Shown here in pieces: positions 11,251 to 22,439 of a DNA stretch of 64,000 nt; within the stretch, counting starts at the first letter, position 1, and every line of letters begins with the position of its first letter. Source of the DNA: Hemileia vastatrix (Eukaryota; Basidiomycota; Pucciniomycetes; Pucciniales; Zaghouaniaceae); contig JASXTE010000008.1 in assembly GCA_030280995.1 (NCBI GenBank), positions 22,867,693-22,931,692 of the forward strand. Direction: 5' to 3'. The position numbers and the translations under genes were made by a program. The notes under the pieces were generated by a model, which saw only the letters and a list, made by a program, of their open reading frames with translations, was not told where the DNA came from and did not search any database.

Positions 11251-12166
11251 ATGGCTTCCCAAGCCTCATCTCAATCATCTCACTCTTCTTCTTCTCCACC
11301 CAACCCTGTACCTCTTACTCTTGAAGAAATTCAACGTCGTCGTAAGGAACTTAATGGCATTGCTAAAGCCACCACTGGAATGTCTAAATTGCTGGCCGAC
11401 GGCTCCAATTGGAACAACTGGGACTGGCAGAAAAAAATTGACATGACCAATTATGTCGGTTCATCCTCCTACGCTACTGAAGATGTCACACGTGAGTGCA
11501 ATTATTTCATTGATTGTCTAGCCTGGAACGTCATCTTCAACACCATTGAAATTTCTCTTCAGTGTCTCCTATCTTCTGACAGTACCTGCCACGTGGCATA
11601 CCTCACAATCTATTCCAAAAATTCAATTGTGCAACACACACCTTGCAATTGTCTTCCTTCAAAGCTCTTCTCACTATCCCACTTCAACCTTTTATATCTG
11701 TTGCCAAACACTTTGAAAAGGTTGAAGAAACTATCTACAATATAATTTGCACTGGTTTCATGTTCACCAACATCTCCTTCAAAGCCATCATGCCCCAGGT
11801 TCTTCTTCCTTTGTCCAAACAGAATTATCAGCCAATGTCAGCAGGGCCATTGAATCAAAGGGGCTGTAACTCACCTTTTCATCCAATGATTACCTTATAG
11901 AGATGATGAATGCGGAAACAAATCTTTCTTTGATCAAACAAGTGGGCAACTCACCTAATGTCTCCAGCATCTCCACAAATGCGTTCAGACCCTGCAATAA
12001 TCAACAACGTCCCATTGACTCTTACTGTCCCCCTAATGCACAACACTGCTGTCATGATTTTGGATCATTCAAGCATATATATTCACACTGCCCATATAAT
12101 CTCCAGTCTTCTTTCTATTTTCCCATGCTGAAACTTTATTACAATTTGAACCAGAAGATATCTTAA
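11251..12166 (+). pseudogene. Copia-2 Gag (decayed)
   Basis: Start at ATG 11251 gives a Ser/Pro-rich head, then a copia Gag core (SKLLADGSNWNNWDWQKKI) that runs to 11745. Coding then slips through other frames to 12166, where a damaged zinc-knuckle-like stretch is seen (CCHDFGSFKHIYSHC). Several frameshifts are required. Confidence 0.75.
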
Positions 12167-12184
12167 CTAGGAAAAATACCCAAA

Positions 12185-13206
12185 TTGTCGCAAGAAAATA
12201 AAGGAAAAATCAGAGTTAATATGGCAGATACTAATGGACAAGTTGTTGAGGTTGATACAAACTCCATAGAAGCTCTATCCACAGTAATCAGTCAGATTGA
12301 CTTAAAAAGCTTTGAATGGCAAAACAAAAAGTTGGCATCTGGATCAGAGGCCATCGTTGATTCTGGAGAAACTCATCATGTTTAAGGAGATGTGAGTATA
12401 CTGTCTAATTTTCAACCCGTCACTCCTCATATTCCAGTAAAAGTGGCAACTAATGGTCCCCCATTATTTATCACGGGTACTGGAAATCTTAAACTTGTAG
12501 GACTAGATTGTGTCATCATCCTAAAAAGTGTTTTCTTTTTCCCACAAGCACAAACAACTTTGATATCTCTATTTGACCTAGTTATATCTGGAATGATTTT
12601 TTCCATGTCTCCCAATAAGGAGATTTTACTTACTCATGATAATAATAAAATATTATTTGGACGTATAGATTTAACTGGTAGAGGATGGGTTGTAAATACT
12701 ATCAAATGCGACAATCCTGCTTTCTTTTTAAATACAAGCTCAATTTCCTCCTACTCTGTCACTTGCACCCCTAAATCACTTGACACATTTAATCTTTTCA
12801 TTGATGATGTTAATTAAGCCAACATCCATAGACCATATGCTGCCCCTGGTTCCCTTTTAGACTGGAATAGACGATTAGGACACACTAGTGATAGAGTGCT
12901 CCAAAATTGATCAAATTGAATCTTGGTTTAGGATTGCCTACTGAATGCCCTAAAGGAAAGATTGAATGTGCAGATTGCGCAATTGCTAAAAGTGTTTGTA
13001 AGACAAACACACAGAAAGAAATCATCCCCAAATCCCTCCTATCACTTGTTGTTGGAGATCTCATTGGTCCCATCAAAGACGCAACTGTTAATGGTGGTTT
13101 CAAGTGGGCAGAATTATTTAGGGATTCATTTTCTACATATGGTGAGGTATTCTTGTTAAAGAATAAGAGTGATTCCATGACTGCATTTAAAACTTTCCAT
13201 GATTGA
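12185..13206 (+). pseudogene. Copia-2 protease and integrase N-terminus (decayed)
   Basis: The protease motif AIVDSGETHHV (DSGA-type with Glu for Ala) is at about 12352-12384 and ends in TAA. The protease body follows in 12392-12817. A frameshift region holds the integrase zinc domain start (LDWNRRLGHTS, about 12860). The frame 12907-13206 carries CADC and the first catalytic Asp region (VVGDLIGPIKDAT), ending at TGA 13204, which sits where an Arg is likely (HD-stop-LTTV). Confidence 0.78.
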
Positions 13207-14439
13207 CTCACTACAGTCACTGGTAAAAAGTTACTTGTCCTCCGAACTGATGGGGGAGAACTACACAGAAATGCGATGAAAGCTTACCTTGAATTCATTG
13301 GCGCTGTTCATGAAGTCAAAATGCCCTATCATGCAGAACAGAATGGCACTGCAGAACGCTTCAATTGCACAGTAGGTGATATAGCCAGGACATCCCTTTT
13401 AGCCAGCGGATTACCCAAAAGTTTCTGGGGGTTAGCATACAAATGGGCTTTGTTTGTACACAATAGGATTCCTAACAGAAAAGTCACTGAGTCTACTCCA
13501 CTGCAAATTGTTTATGGCACCCACCCAAATTTCCACAACATGCGTACTTTTGGTGAAACTACTTTTGTTCATGTTCACAAAGAGGTTTGTACAAAACTAG
13601 ACAACAGAGTGCTTGAATGTAAAGTTTTGGGTTATTCTTCCAATAATTTTGGGTGGTTGTTTTGGCATGAAGAGTCAGACCGTCTTTTTGAGTCAGCTAT
13701 GGAAATGTTCCCTACCACTGATCCTAAAAGCACTTCCCTATCTCAACAATCATCTGTGAATCCCACACCTATTACACCATCAAATGGATCTTTGAACTCA
13801 ATTCTCAACTCCCTAATACTTGGGGATTTCACTTCTGAGAAGACCATTGATGAACAAGATCAAAATATTGTGGACATCCAAACAGCTACAGCCAGATCTC
13901 CCATCCCTATTCCCAACACATATCTACAGGCAATGCGCTCAAATGAAGCAGATCAATGGAGAACTGTCTGTAATGATGAAATGAATAACATGTCCTGTTT
14001 GAAAGTTTGGTCAGCTGTCCCTCTTCCTCCAGGAGCTGTCCCACTTAAAGGCAAATGGGTGTTTACCATTGAAAACACGCAGACAAACTTACCTCTAAAA
14101 TTCAAGGCCCAGTATGTAGCCAAAGGATTTAAGCAGAGTGATGGTATTGATTACAAAGATAAATTTTCTCCCACTGCCACTTTTGCCTCTCAATGCATCC
14201 TACTAACATTGGCCACAATGTATGGCTGGAAAGTAAAATCCTTTGATGTAATGGCTGCTTACCTACACAATAACATTGAAGAAGACCTATGGCTTGAACC
14301 TCCTCCGGGTATGTCTCTTACTGTTCCAAATAATGTCCTAAAACTTCACAAAGCACTTTATGGTACAAAAAAAGCAGCACGCTGCTGGTGGCTACATATT
14401 TCTGAACAAATCAAAACCATTGGTTTCCATGCAAATTAA
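13207..14439 (+). pseudogene. Copia-2 integrase core and RT
   Basis: Continues the frame of the previous part. Integrase Asp (LRTDGGELHRN) and Glu (HAEQNGTAERFN) are present, followed by the FWGLAYKWALFVHNRIPN linker. RT begins near 13950 (WRTVCNDEMN), with KGKWVFTIE, YVAKGFKQSDGIDY, FSPTATFASQ, KSFDVMAAYLHNN and ALYGTKKAARCWW. A frameshift at about 14437 ends it just before the catalytic VDD box. Confidence 0.87.
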
Positions 14440-15433
14440 TAAGACTCTAGCCTTTACATTCTCAAAGACAAAACTTCTACTGGGATTGTATGGCTACATG
14501 TCGATGATGGAATCGTTACAGGAAATTGTGATGATGTTCTGAATAAATTAGAACGGGGTTTGAGTGGTGGATTCGAAGTGAAATGGTCAGATGGATTGGA
14601 GGGTATTGTAGGAATGAAGGTAAAACGCGTAAATAGAGGTTTTGAGCTGGACTGTCATTTCCTGATAAATAAACCTCTGGCTGATCATAATCCCGGTGGT
14701 TTAAAAAGCAAAACACCTCTACCAGTAGATTTCAAACTAGAATCTGCTAAAGAAGATTATGAAGGCATTAATTCAAACAAATACTTGTCAATTACTGGTA
14801 GTTTAAATTACATAGCCATTTCCACTTGTCCTGATCTCTCTTTTGCAGTTAATTTTTTAGCCAGATTCTCTTTCAAACCTTTGGATTCTAACTGGAGTGC
14901 GTTCTCACACTTGCTCAGGTACTTACAAGATACCAAACTTATAAAGCTTAGTCTATACCCCAATTCTCTGTCTAAACCTACCCTTACAGAATACTCCAAT
15001 GCATCATGGGGTGGTGAATTTTTGTGCTCAACCAGTGGTCACATTATCTATCTTAACAGTTGTCCAATCCTGTGGTCCTCAAAATTCAAGCCACAGTGGC
15101 AGACTCAACATGTTTTGCAGAGTGCATTGCTATGTGCTTGGAAACTAAAGACTCCATATGGATACAAAACCTGTTATCAGATATCTGCGGTAAAATTGAT
15201 AGTGTATCTCTAAAGTGTGACAATAAAAGTGCTGTGTCTTCAGCTAAATACCACCCATCTAACAAGCAAACACGTCATTCTGATACATTTTTTTTCTCTT
15301 CAATGAAAAATTGTATAAAAATAATATTGTATTAGACTGGGTTCCAAGTGATGAAAAGTATGCGGATATACTTACAAAGAATTTAGGTCCTGTCCTCACT
15401 GCAGATAAAAAGAATTTACTAGGAGTTACTTAA
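14440..15433 (+). pseudogene. Copia-2 RT C-terminus and RNase H
   Basis: The catalytic WLHVDDGIV (about 14491-14517) is split over frames. The frame 14560-15213 carries GIVGMKVKRVNRGFEL and SLNYIAISTCPDLSFAVNFLARF, then RNase H (YSNASWGGEF: the catalytic Asp is replaced by Asn). Coding shifts again at 15100 and ends with the ADILTKNLGP signature and TAA 15431-15433. Confidence 0.82.
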
Positions 15434-15515
15434 AATGTTTTCTCTTTCTCTCTCTTATTATCCTTTTCTTCTAAATTTTGTTCTTTCATTTCACGTTGAT
15501 AGCCAAGTGGGGGGC

Positions 15516-15691
15516 TGTTATGTACTTAGACATATTTGTACTTAGCTATCACATGTTTCATGTATATAGACTGTAGTTTGTGCAGCTGAATAACTCCAAT
15601 TCTTCTTGGATCTCTGCAACTGACGCATTCTTACAGGTAAAAGCAACTAATATGATTCTTTTTTGAGTTCTGCCACTGACAAATTCTTACA
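15516..15691 (+). repeat. Copia-2 3' LTR with polypurine tract
   Basis: Starts TGTTATGTACTTAG right after agtggggggc and ends ttcttaca. The duplicated target acaag follows. It diverges from the 5' LTR at many sites, including a deletion near 15660, which indicates an old insertion. Confidence 0.93.
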
Positions 15692-16434
15692 ACAAGGAGC
15701 AAAATATATTTCCTTTCTGGATGGAAACAAAGGTTACCACCAGATTCCTGTGGAAAAAAATTCTCAGGATTTCTTACTCATAACCACACACATGGGGATA
15801 TATAAATATGTGAGAATTACTTTTTGCCCAAAGAATGCACCTTCAGTCTTCCAAAAATTGATGGATAGTATTTCTCATCAGGAAATGATTAAAGGATGGA
15901 TTTTAGTTTATATTGATGAAATCATAGTGTTTTCAAAAACATATGATGAACATTTAAATCACCTGAAAAGAGTATTTCAAAAGATGGATGAAATTAATAT
16001 GAAAATTGCATTAAAGAAATGTAAGTTTGGGTTTCAATCCTTGAAAGTACTTGGAAATGTTGTATCTGGATTACAAATTTGTGTTGACCAAAACAAAGTA
16101 GCAGAAATAAAAAACATTAGTATACCTAAGAATGTAAAAGAAGTTCAAAGTTTTTTAGGTATGTGTGGATATTTTAGGCAGTATATAAAAAAGTACCAAT
16201 CCATTGCAGCCCCTTTATCAACATTAATCAAGAAAGATGAGACTTGTATTTGGAATAATGAAAGACAAAACACCTTTGATAAATTGAAAGAATGTTTAAT
16301 GTCAGCTCCAATATTGGGACTGCCTGATTTTAAACTCCCTTTTTTTGTATACTGATGCAAGCTTCACAGGGTTAGGTGCTGCTATACAGCAGAAACAGAT
16401 GATAGGCGGTATCACAGATGATAGGCGGTATCAA
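15692..16434 (+). pseudogene. Gypsy-1 RT C-terminal part and RNase H start
   Basis: Resumes the RT broken at 10771: FLDGNKGYHQIP, GIYKYVRITFCPKNAPSVFQ, and the palm box WILVYIDEIIVFSKT. The second catalytic Asp of the YxDD box is Glu here, which should kill polymerase activity. Thumb motifs (FLGMCGYFRQYI, APLSTLIKKD) follow. A frameshift at the T run near 16345 leads into RNase H (YTDASFTGLGAAIQQKQ). An 18-bp tandem duplication (agatgataggcggtatca) occupies 16399-16434, and the homology then stops. Confidence 0.88.
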
Positions 16435-16860
16435 TGTTCAGGGATCCGCAATTTAATTAATTGTGGAAAATAATCTGCATACCCCAATTATCTTCTGCAA
16501 TTATTTTTGCTAATAATTGGGTTATTAGACAATTTATGTGTCAATGTTCACCTCTTATCAGACATTTTTTACTCAATTTTTCATAACCACATCTTGGACA
16601 ACTTTCTGTCATAACCACATCTTGACCTACTTTCTGCCATAACCACATCTTGGACTACTCTCTGGATATGCCTTCTACCTTTCTGCACACTCACATCCTC
16701 ATCCCATCCTGTCCATTCTATCCACTCAGAACCCCTCACCATCTCATCTGCTTATTTCTGCTCTTTTTCATCTTGCTATCTCATATGCTTGTTTCTGCTC
16801 CTTTTCATCTTGCTATCTCATCTGCTTGTTTCTGCTCCTTTTCATCTTCATTTATATTTT
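16435..16860 (+). repeat. Harbinger left end with short tandem repeats
   Basis: A non-coding end segment beginning near TGTTCAGGGATCCG. It contains three copies of a roughly 30-bp unit (cataaccacatcttgg..., 16578-16660) and then about three copies of a roughly 40-bp pyrimidine-rich unit (cttttcatcttgctatctcat..., 16765-16856) just before the Myb gene start. Such subterminal repeats can be transposase or Myb-partner binding sites; that role is inferred. Confidence 0.55.
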
Positions 16861-16863
16861 AGC

Positions 16864-18214
16864 ATGCCTCGTTGTCCTAGATCTTCTCAAAGGCAGCCAT
16901 CACCTAGTTGTTCTTCAAATCCCACTACTCCCTCTTTCCCCCGCTCAGCCAAGAAATCTAAGACCATTCAATTTAAAAAAGATGATCATCTCATTCTTAT
17001 CAACTGGCTGAAAACTAAGTCTAACTATGATTCTTGTTTTGGTACTGAGTATGGGACTAAAGTAGGACGGCCCACAGCATCAAAAGTTAATGGCTATCTT
17101 CTAATGGCAAATGAATTACAGAATAAGACCAAGGGAAGGATTGATCTTTTTCCAAAACAGATTTCTGAACGCTTCAAGCATTACCGAGCCAAATATAAGA
17201 AGGCAAAGGCTATTTCATCTTCCACTGGTTTTGGGGTCACCAACATCAATATCACTAAGGGCATCAAATCCATAGACGATAAACTTTAATCTTCATGTCA
17301 TTACTTTAAAGAGATGGATGCAATTTTTGGAGAGCAAGCCGATGTTAATCCTGTAAAAATTTTGGATAGAGAAGATCCTATCTCCAAACATGATGTTGAA
17401 GAAAATCTTTTCCCATCCTCTTCCTCCACTCAAGCCTCCCCTCATTTGAATGATACCAATCTAGATAGCTTTTCTGTAGATCCTATTGGCAATTTAACCC
17501 AACCAAATCTAACTCAGGTCTTTTTCTTTTTTCTTTTATCTTATCAATTCTATTTTTTTATTTACTTATATTTTTCTTATTTCTTAAAAGGCTGATGAAC
17601 AAACCCAGGATCCTCAATCAACTGAGTCTGAAGGTAGTGACAATGATGAGGAGGAAAATATGACCTTGAACAAGAAGTGTAGGGCTTCAAGTAGTATAAA
17701 TTTACACTTCCAAAGAAGACAAAAAAGTGATACTTTATCACAAACCCCTTTTTTGTCTATGGAATAATTTTTAGAGAAATGTGATGCTGGTAAGTGATAC
17801 CATACCTCTTATTGCTTTACTCTGATTTTCTTCTACTTTATGTTAATTTTTATTATCACTCTAGAACAAGTGAAAATTGCTAAAGAGACTCTAAGCTTTG
17901 AAAAGAAGAAATACGAGCTCTTTTTAAGGAGGGATGATAGGCTACAAGATTTGGAAAAGAGGAACTACGAGCTCTCTTTACGGAAGGATGATTGGGCCCA
18001 AGATTTGGAGGAGAAGAAGTTTGAGTTGACTCTAAGTATTGAAAAATAAAAAAAAGAGGAGAAAACACTCAAACATCAAAACCTATTAGAGCAGATGAAA
18101 TATAAGTTTGATCATGAAGAAAATTCCAAAAAGAAAGATTTCTTGATAGAATGTGTTAAAGATAATAAATCTGTTGAGGAAATTGAACATTTAAAGAGAA
18201 TGTTTGATGACTAG
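16864..18214 (+). pseudogene. Harbinger Myb/SANT-like DNA-binding protein gene (three exons, damaged)
   Basis: Start ATG 16864 (MPRCPRSSQ). Exon 1 (16864-17517) has a Ser/Pro-rich head, then a Myb/SANT-like fold as in Harbinger ORF1 (KKDDHLILINWLKTKSNYD, FPKQISERFKHYRAKYKKA), with TAA at 17287. Introns at 17518-17590 and 17790-17864 follow GT-AG and keep phase. Exon 2 is acidic. Exon 3 is a charged coiled-coil with two near-repeats (KKYELFLRRDD, RNYELSLRKDD) and ends at TAG 18212. Three in-frame TAA codons (17287, 17765, 18047) mark it as a pseudogene. In plant and animal Harbingers the Myb-like partner brings the transposase to the DNA ends and the nucleus. Confidence 0.78.
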
Positions 18215-18379
18215 TTTGTTTTATTTCTCTCACACTTCAACTGTTCATATTTATTTGTACATAAAATTTCCAATAATTTCCTGTATTTCATTACTATATC
18301 AATCATTACTTGAATTTTTGTATTTTAATGTTAAATATTCTTTTTTTAAATAAAATTTTCATGTCTCCTTTGAAAATTT

Positions 18380-18800
18380 GACAATCCCCCACCCCTGGAT
18401 TTTTTTGAAGTAAGGGGTGGGTATCACCAAAATTCTTTCATGTCATGAATCTTGAAAGTCTTATATGAAACTTTGGCTTTACTACCCCCTGAATTTTACT
18501 GGTATCCCCAAAATTCTTACAAGTCAAGAATTTCACAAGTCTTATAAAAACTTTTGGCAATACCCCCCCTGGATTTTATTGAAGTAAGGGACGGGTATCA
18601 CCAAAATATTTACAAGTCAAAAATTTTACATGTTACATTTGAAAATTTGGCAATACCCCCCTACATTTTATTGAAGCAAGGGGGGGTATCAACAAAAGTT
18701 TTACAAGTCTTCAATTTTGAATGTCAGATTTGAAAATTTGGAAATACCTCCCCCCCTGCATTTTATTGAAGTAAGGGGTGGAAGTCATCAAAGTTTAATA
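18380..18800. repeat. GC-clamped minisatellite, about five units of 70-110 bp
   Basis: Each unit holds ccccc(t)ggattttattgaag followed by taaggggtgggtatcacc, then caaaattcttacaagtc and a TTTGG-rich tail. The C run and the G run in each unit can pair as a short hairpin. Units start near 18384, 18492, 18565, 18653 and 18747. Not coding. Confidence 0.7.
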
Positions 18801-18844
18801 TAATTACATAAATTATTAAATAAATATCTTATATATATCAATTC

Positions 18845-19015
18845 CTAGTTTAAAGTAATGACAATTCCTCAAGCCAAAATGCAGATCAAATCTAGAAGCA
18901 AAAGTTTGGGAATTTCCACAGGTATAGGCTAGAGGAGCCCCATGAAACAAATGAATGTTATCATGATTACCTGTCATACAACCTAAGGTTGCTGGCCCAT
19001 TACTTTAGTTGAGGA
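18845..19015 (-). pseudogene. unidentified exon-like fragment
   Basis: On the minus strand the frame is open over about 55 codons with balanced composition (SNGPATLGCMTGNHDNIHLF, then FASRFDLHFGLRNCHYF). A candidate acceptor (aactaaag) precedes it. It could be a further exon of the Tet-like relic just upstream on the same strand, or part of another gene. I do not recognise the family. Confidence 0.4.
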
Positions 19016-19079
19016 AATTTATATATAAAAAATAATTATTAAAAATTTATGAAAAAATATAAATTGTTTTATGACAACT

Positions 19080-19690
19080 CTAATCCCCATACTTTTTGGA
19101 TCTAGATAATGTTTTTTTAAATTGATTAACTTTACCTTCTTTCTTTAACTTGTTGATTCTTTGAATAAACTTATGACTGATTTGAAATGAGAAACCAAAA
19201 TGTGTTAAATCTTGACAGGATTCCAAACCAGGGGGAGCTTTGGTTGTTTGATTATTATCCTGAGAAGAATTTCAAATAGTCTCAATGATACCATTTCCCA
19301 AACCAAAATCAATGATGCACCAGTGGTCTGGAAAATATAAACCATGTCCTTTGATTTTAGCTGGAGATGGTATTGGTTGGCCAGTTATCGGATTGATATA
19401 TGAGAATATACCAAAAGTAAGAAAATTGGCGTCATTCCTATTGATATGAATCCTATTGTGGAATCCAGAATGAGTGATAATAACATTAAAAAAAAAAGAA
19501 ATTTGTGGCTAATATCTTCCCATTCAGAGTCACACCAATTTGGTATTCCAACTTCGGTTGCAAGTTCATGATTTTTTTCAAATGCTTTATTACAGAGCTT
19601 TTTGAGTCAAAGAGCAAGAAAAGAGTTAAAGGAAGGTAGAGTGTCCTACAAGCAAAAATCTTCATCTTTTTGAGCTTTAGTGATATTCTT
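19080..19690 (-). pseudogene. Tet-like 2OG-Fe(II) oxygenase relic
   Basis: Reading the minus strand from about 19690 to TAG at 19080-19082 gives a continuous domain: KLCNKAFEKNHELATEVGIP, the HxD region HNRIHINRNDANFLTFGIF, INPITGQPIPSPAKIKGHG, then FGLGNGIIETI-stop-NSSQD, and the C-terminal strand LTHFGFSFQISHKF. This matches the rust-type Tet-like 2OG-Fe(II) oxygenase layout, also seen intact at 61413-62623. Metal ligands look mutated: HxD reads HIN and the distal His position reads Asn (NNQTT). TGA occurs at the conserved Trp (ETIW) and at an upstream position (LAL-stop-LKK). Related enzymes oxidise 5-methylcytosine; this copy should be inactive. Confidence 0.75.
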
Positions 19691-19784
19691 GAGAAATGAA
19701 TAAATAATCAGATAAGAGTTTCAGAATCCTTATCCTCTAAATATGCAATATAAAAATGTGAAATAAGATAAGTGAAATTTGGAA

Positions 19785-20115
19785 AAAAAGGCTCAACTTC
19801 AAAGGTCAAAATCTCAGAAACCACTGAACCTAATTAAAACCTGTTTGTGGGAAATGAGAGATAGGCTTTAGTACAATCTTCAGTTAAAGGACATATGATT
19901 TAAATAAACCTAATCCTAAATTTTTACATAAAAAAATGAAATAAAAATTTAAATTGGGAAAAAAAAGACTCAAATTTAATGGTCAATATCTCAGCAACCA
20001 CTGAATCAAATTCAAATCTGTTTGTACAAAATAAAAGGTAGCCTTCAGGAGAATTCTCAGTAAAAAGAACATTAGATTTGAATAAACCTAACCCTAATTC
20101 TGAGTCTTATTTTTA
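19785..20115. repeat. two tandem copies of a roughly 165-bp unit
   Basis: Two diverged copies share ggtcaa(a)atctcag, aaccactgaa, cctgtttgt and cctaa(t/c)cctaa. They lie just upstream of the Tet-like relic. No coding signal. Confidence 0.55.
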
Positions 20116-20119
20116 AAAT

Positions 20120-20925
20120 TTTACAAAAACTTGAAAAGTGGTAATGAAGATGAGATCAAAAGGTGTTTAATAAGTTCACTGTTATCCAGATAAGAGTCAT
20201 ACATATATTTAAGTATGAAGTTTTCATAAAAGGAATGAGATATCATATAGGCATGAAAAAAAGGAGATGAAACTTACCTTGATTTAAAAGTTGGAAAAAT
20301 AGAGTGAGAAAGATTGATGTTGGAATTGTGGGGAAATTGAATATGGAGTAAGTGAAATGCATAAAGAATGTGCAATGTATGTGTTTCAATGAAATGGAGC
20401 CAAAAAAAAGTGAAATAGGGGAAAAGGGGATAATGACCATGCCAAGGAGGGATGAAGAGTAGGGTGATGGAGCTAAAAAAGAAAGTAAAGAGGGAGAGAA
20501 AAAAAAGGTTAATTTTACCATTGAAATCAAAAATAACCGCTTACAAAAAAAATTTAGATAAAAAAATAAAATAAATAGAAAAAAACAAAAAAAAATTATA
20601 ATTAGTAATCAAAAAATCAAAAAAAGAATAAAATGACTTACCTGGAGAGATTAGATGACAAAATAAATGAAACCAAATTGTTTAAGGGATGTTGGAGGAG
20701 AATAGGAAAAGGATATGAGGGATGAATGAAAAAAAGAAACAGTGAAAAATTTTGCAATTTTAGAAAATATGCAATGTCATGTTGAGCTGGTGAAAGAAAA
20801 CCAATGAGCCATCCAAAAAAGAGATATTCACCATAAATTCCAAAAAAAATGAATATGCAAAAAACAAAAATACTAAGCCAAGTGAATAAAGTATACAAAG
20901 TGAAAATTTGGAGAGTATGAAAACA
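20120..20925. other. AT-rich stretch without recognisable gene
   Basis: A- and G-rich on the plus strand, with long poly-A runs and no supported coding frame. Open frames on the minus strand (20243-20530, 20638-20898) are Phe/Ser/Leu-rich and low complexity, so I do not call them genes. Part of it may be the 3' untranslated side of the Harbinger transposase. Confidence 0.5.
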
Positions 20926-20929
20926 AAAA

Positions 20930-21484
20930 AATAAAAGGGTTGTGTGCCAAAATGGTGGAGGGTGATTGGCATAATGACAGAGCGTATGCCAGTTGAATGA
21001 ATGTTGTGTGATTCAAGGGATGGGAGAGCAGGCACTGGTTCAGGATCCTCTTCTTCATAAAGATAATTCCACTCATCCTTTAAATCAGCTAGGATATTGT
21101 GGAGTATAACGCAAGTCATGATCCAATGATTTGAACTTTTGATCTCCAATTTTTTTTGAAATTGGATTCGGAGCCCCCGAAGACTAGAAAATTGTCCCTT
21201 TAAAATACCTATAGCATGTTCAATCCGTACTCTTGATTGGGCAAGGTAATAATTAAATTTAGTTTTGGGGTCATTTTCTAAGGTTGCACAATGGAAAGCA
21301 GGTATAATGTACTTCCCACTTGCATATGCTGAGTCTGCAAGGAGGTACTGAGATTCGTCAAAGTATGGTCTGGGGTTTGAGAAATCCTCATTCTTTGGAA
21401 GACAGAAGAGTCATGACATGATCCAGGGAAGCCACTGTGAAAAGCAACAAATTTTTTATTGACATCACATATAAGTTGAACGGC
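20930..21484 (-). pseudogene. Harbinger DDE transposase, C-terminal half
   Basis: Begins at 21484 directly next to the end of element C with IAVQLICDVNKKFVAFHSG, FPGSCHDSSVFQRM. A frameshift near 21370 moves it to the frame with the second catalytic Asp (LADSAYASGKYIIPAF) and the catalytic Glu (RVRIEHAIGILKGQF), then the C-terminal helix (HWIMTCVILHNILAD) and an acidic tail. This is the DDE_Tnp_4 / HARBI1-like fold. The N-terminal half is at 28840-29100 on the same strand, on the far side of element C. The exact C-terminus is not clear. Confidence 0.87.
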
Positions 21485-22439
21485 AATCACCAGGTCAAAA
21501 GTTAGACAACTTGCAGTCAAGTGGTTGTTTAGTACCTGTGGTCTAACCTGAGTCAAACCTGTGTTGGAACTTTGGTGGGAAAATTTTTCATCATGACACA
21601 TAGCTCATAGCAGAATAATTAGGACCAATTTGAATTCTTCATATAGTGCTGCTTGCATAATTTCCAACAGGCAATAGATCATACTTTGGTGTCTAAAATA
21701 CATATATTGAATTCATAATGGATATTACAGAGATGAATAATATGCACCAGCTATATTACTTAATGACATTATACAGACAGTATCTGATAAAACACCACCA
21801 AAGCCACTTGGATTGAGAGTTCTTGAATCATGTCCAATAATATCTTTATGAGTCATAATAACATTTTTAGACCATCAATTGTAGCACCAAAATGTTTTGA
21901 ATCCTGCTTTTGAGAAAGGTTTTTCTATTTTTTTTTCAACAGCATCATACAATTCAACTAGAATAAAGATTTGATCTGGTAAAATTCAGTGACTTCCACA
22001 TTCTCAAAAAAAAAACTCCAATCTTGTCGCCTCTTGATATTCCCATAACCTTGTTGTTTTGAGTATAATGAGAAGTATTTACCACAAATGTTTTAGTATT
22101 GGAGATCAGTAATTTTAGATTGTAGAAATTTTAAAGCAACAATGAATTTATCTTTTTTAAAAATGTTTAAAAAAGACATTTTTCTATAAATCTTGTTTAT
22201 ATATTCCGGCCATAAATCATATTCTTCACAGAGCAATATAACAATTTATTTTGAAGTCTTTCCTTTTTCTATATTGAAAAAATCATTAATTTGTATTTTA
22301 AATCAATTGTCATTCATCTCAAGAAGAGATTGAAGATTTACTATCATAATGAACATTTCCATTAACATTTTGTCCATTTCAAATAAAAACAAAAAAATAA
22401 TGTAAAAAATTATGGGTAATAAAAAGAATTATGAAAAAA

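Larger units (their letters stand above)
10772..15691 (+). mobile_element. Copia-2, full-length Ty1/copia retrotransposon inside Gypsy-1 RT
   Basis: Two 176-bp LTRs (10772-10947 and 15516-15691) start TGTTATGTACTTAG and end TTCTTACA. They are flanked by a perfect acaag duplication (10767-10771 and 15692-15696). A primer-binding site follows the 5' LTR, and the purine tract agtggggggc precedes the 3' LTR. The internal region codes for a copia polyprotein with more frameshifts than Copia-1. The LTRs also differ at many positions, so this insertion is older than Copia-1. Confidence 0.95.
1156..16434 (+). mobile_element. Gypsy-1, decayed Ty3/gypsy element split by two copia insertions
   Basis: Gag-like remains begin near 7570, followed by zinc knuckle, protease and RT. 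Copia-2 interrupts the RT, which resumes at 15692 in perfect register: ATLQ before, then GAKYISFLDGNKGYHQIP after. The order protease-RT-RNase H and the RT sequence are Ty3/gypsy. The element stops in RNase H near 16434, where Harbinger sequence begins, so integrase and 3' LTR are missing from the window. Many stops and frameshifts show it is older than its copia guests. The left limit at 1156 is inferred. Confidence 0.7.

Noticed and set aside
16789..16863. Upstream extension of the Myb-like frame before ATG 16864
   Set aside because: The extension is a translation of the 40-bp pyrimidine tandem repeat; the start at 16864 gives the expected Ser/Pro head.
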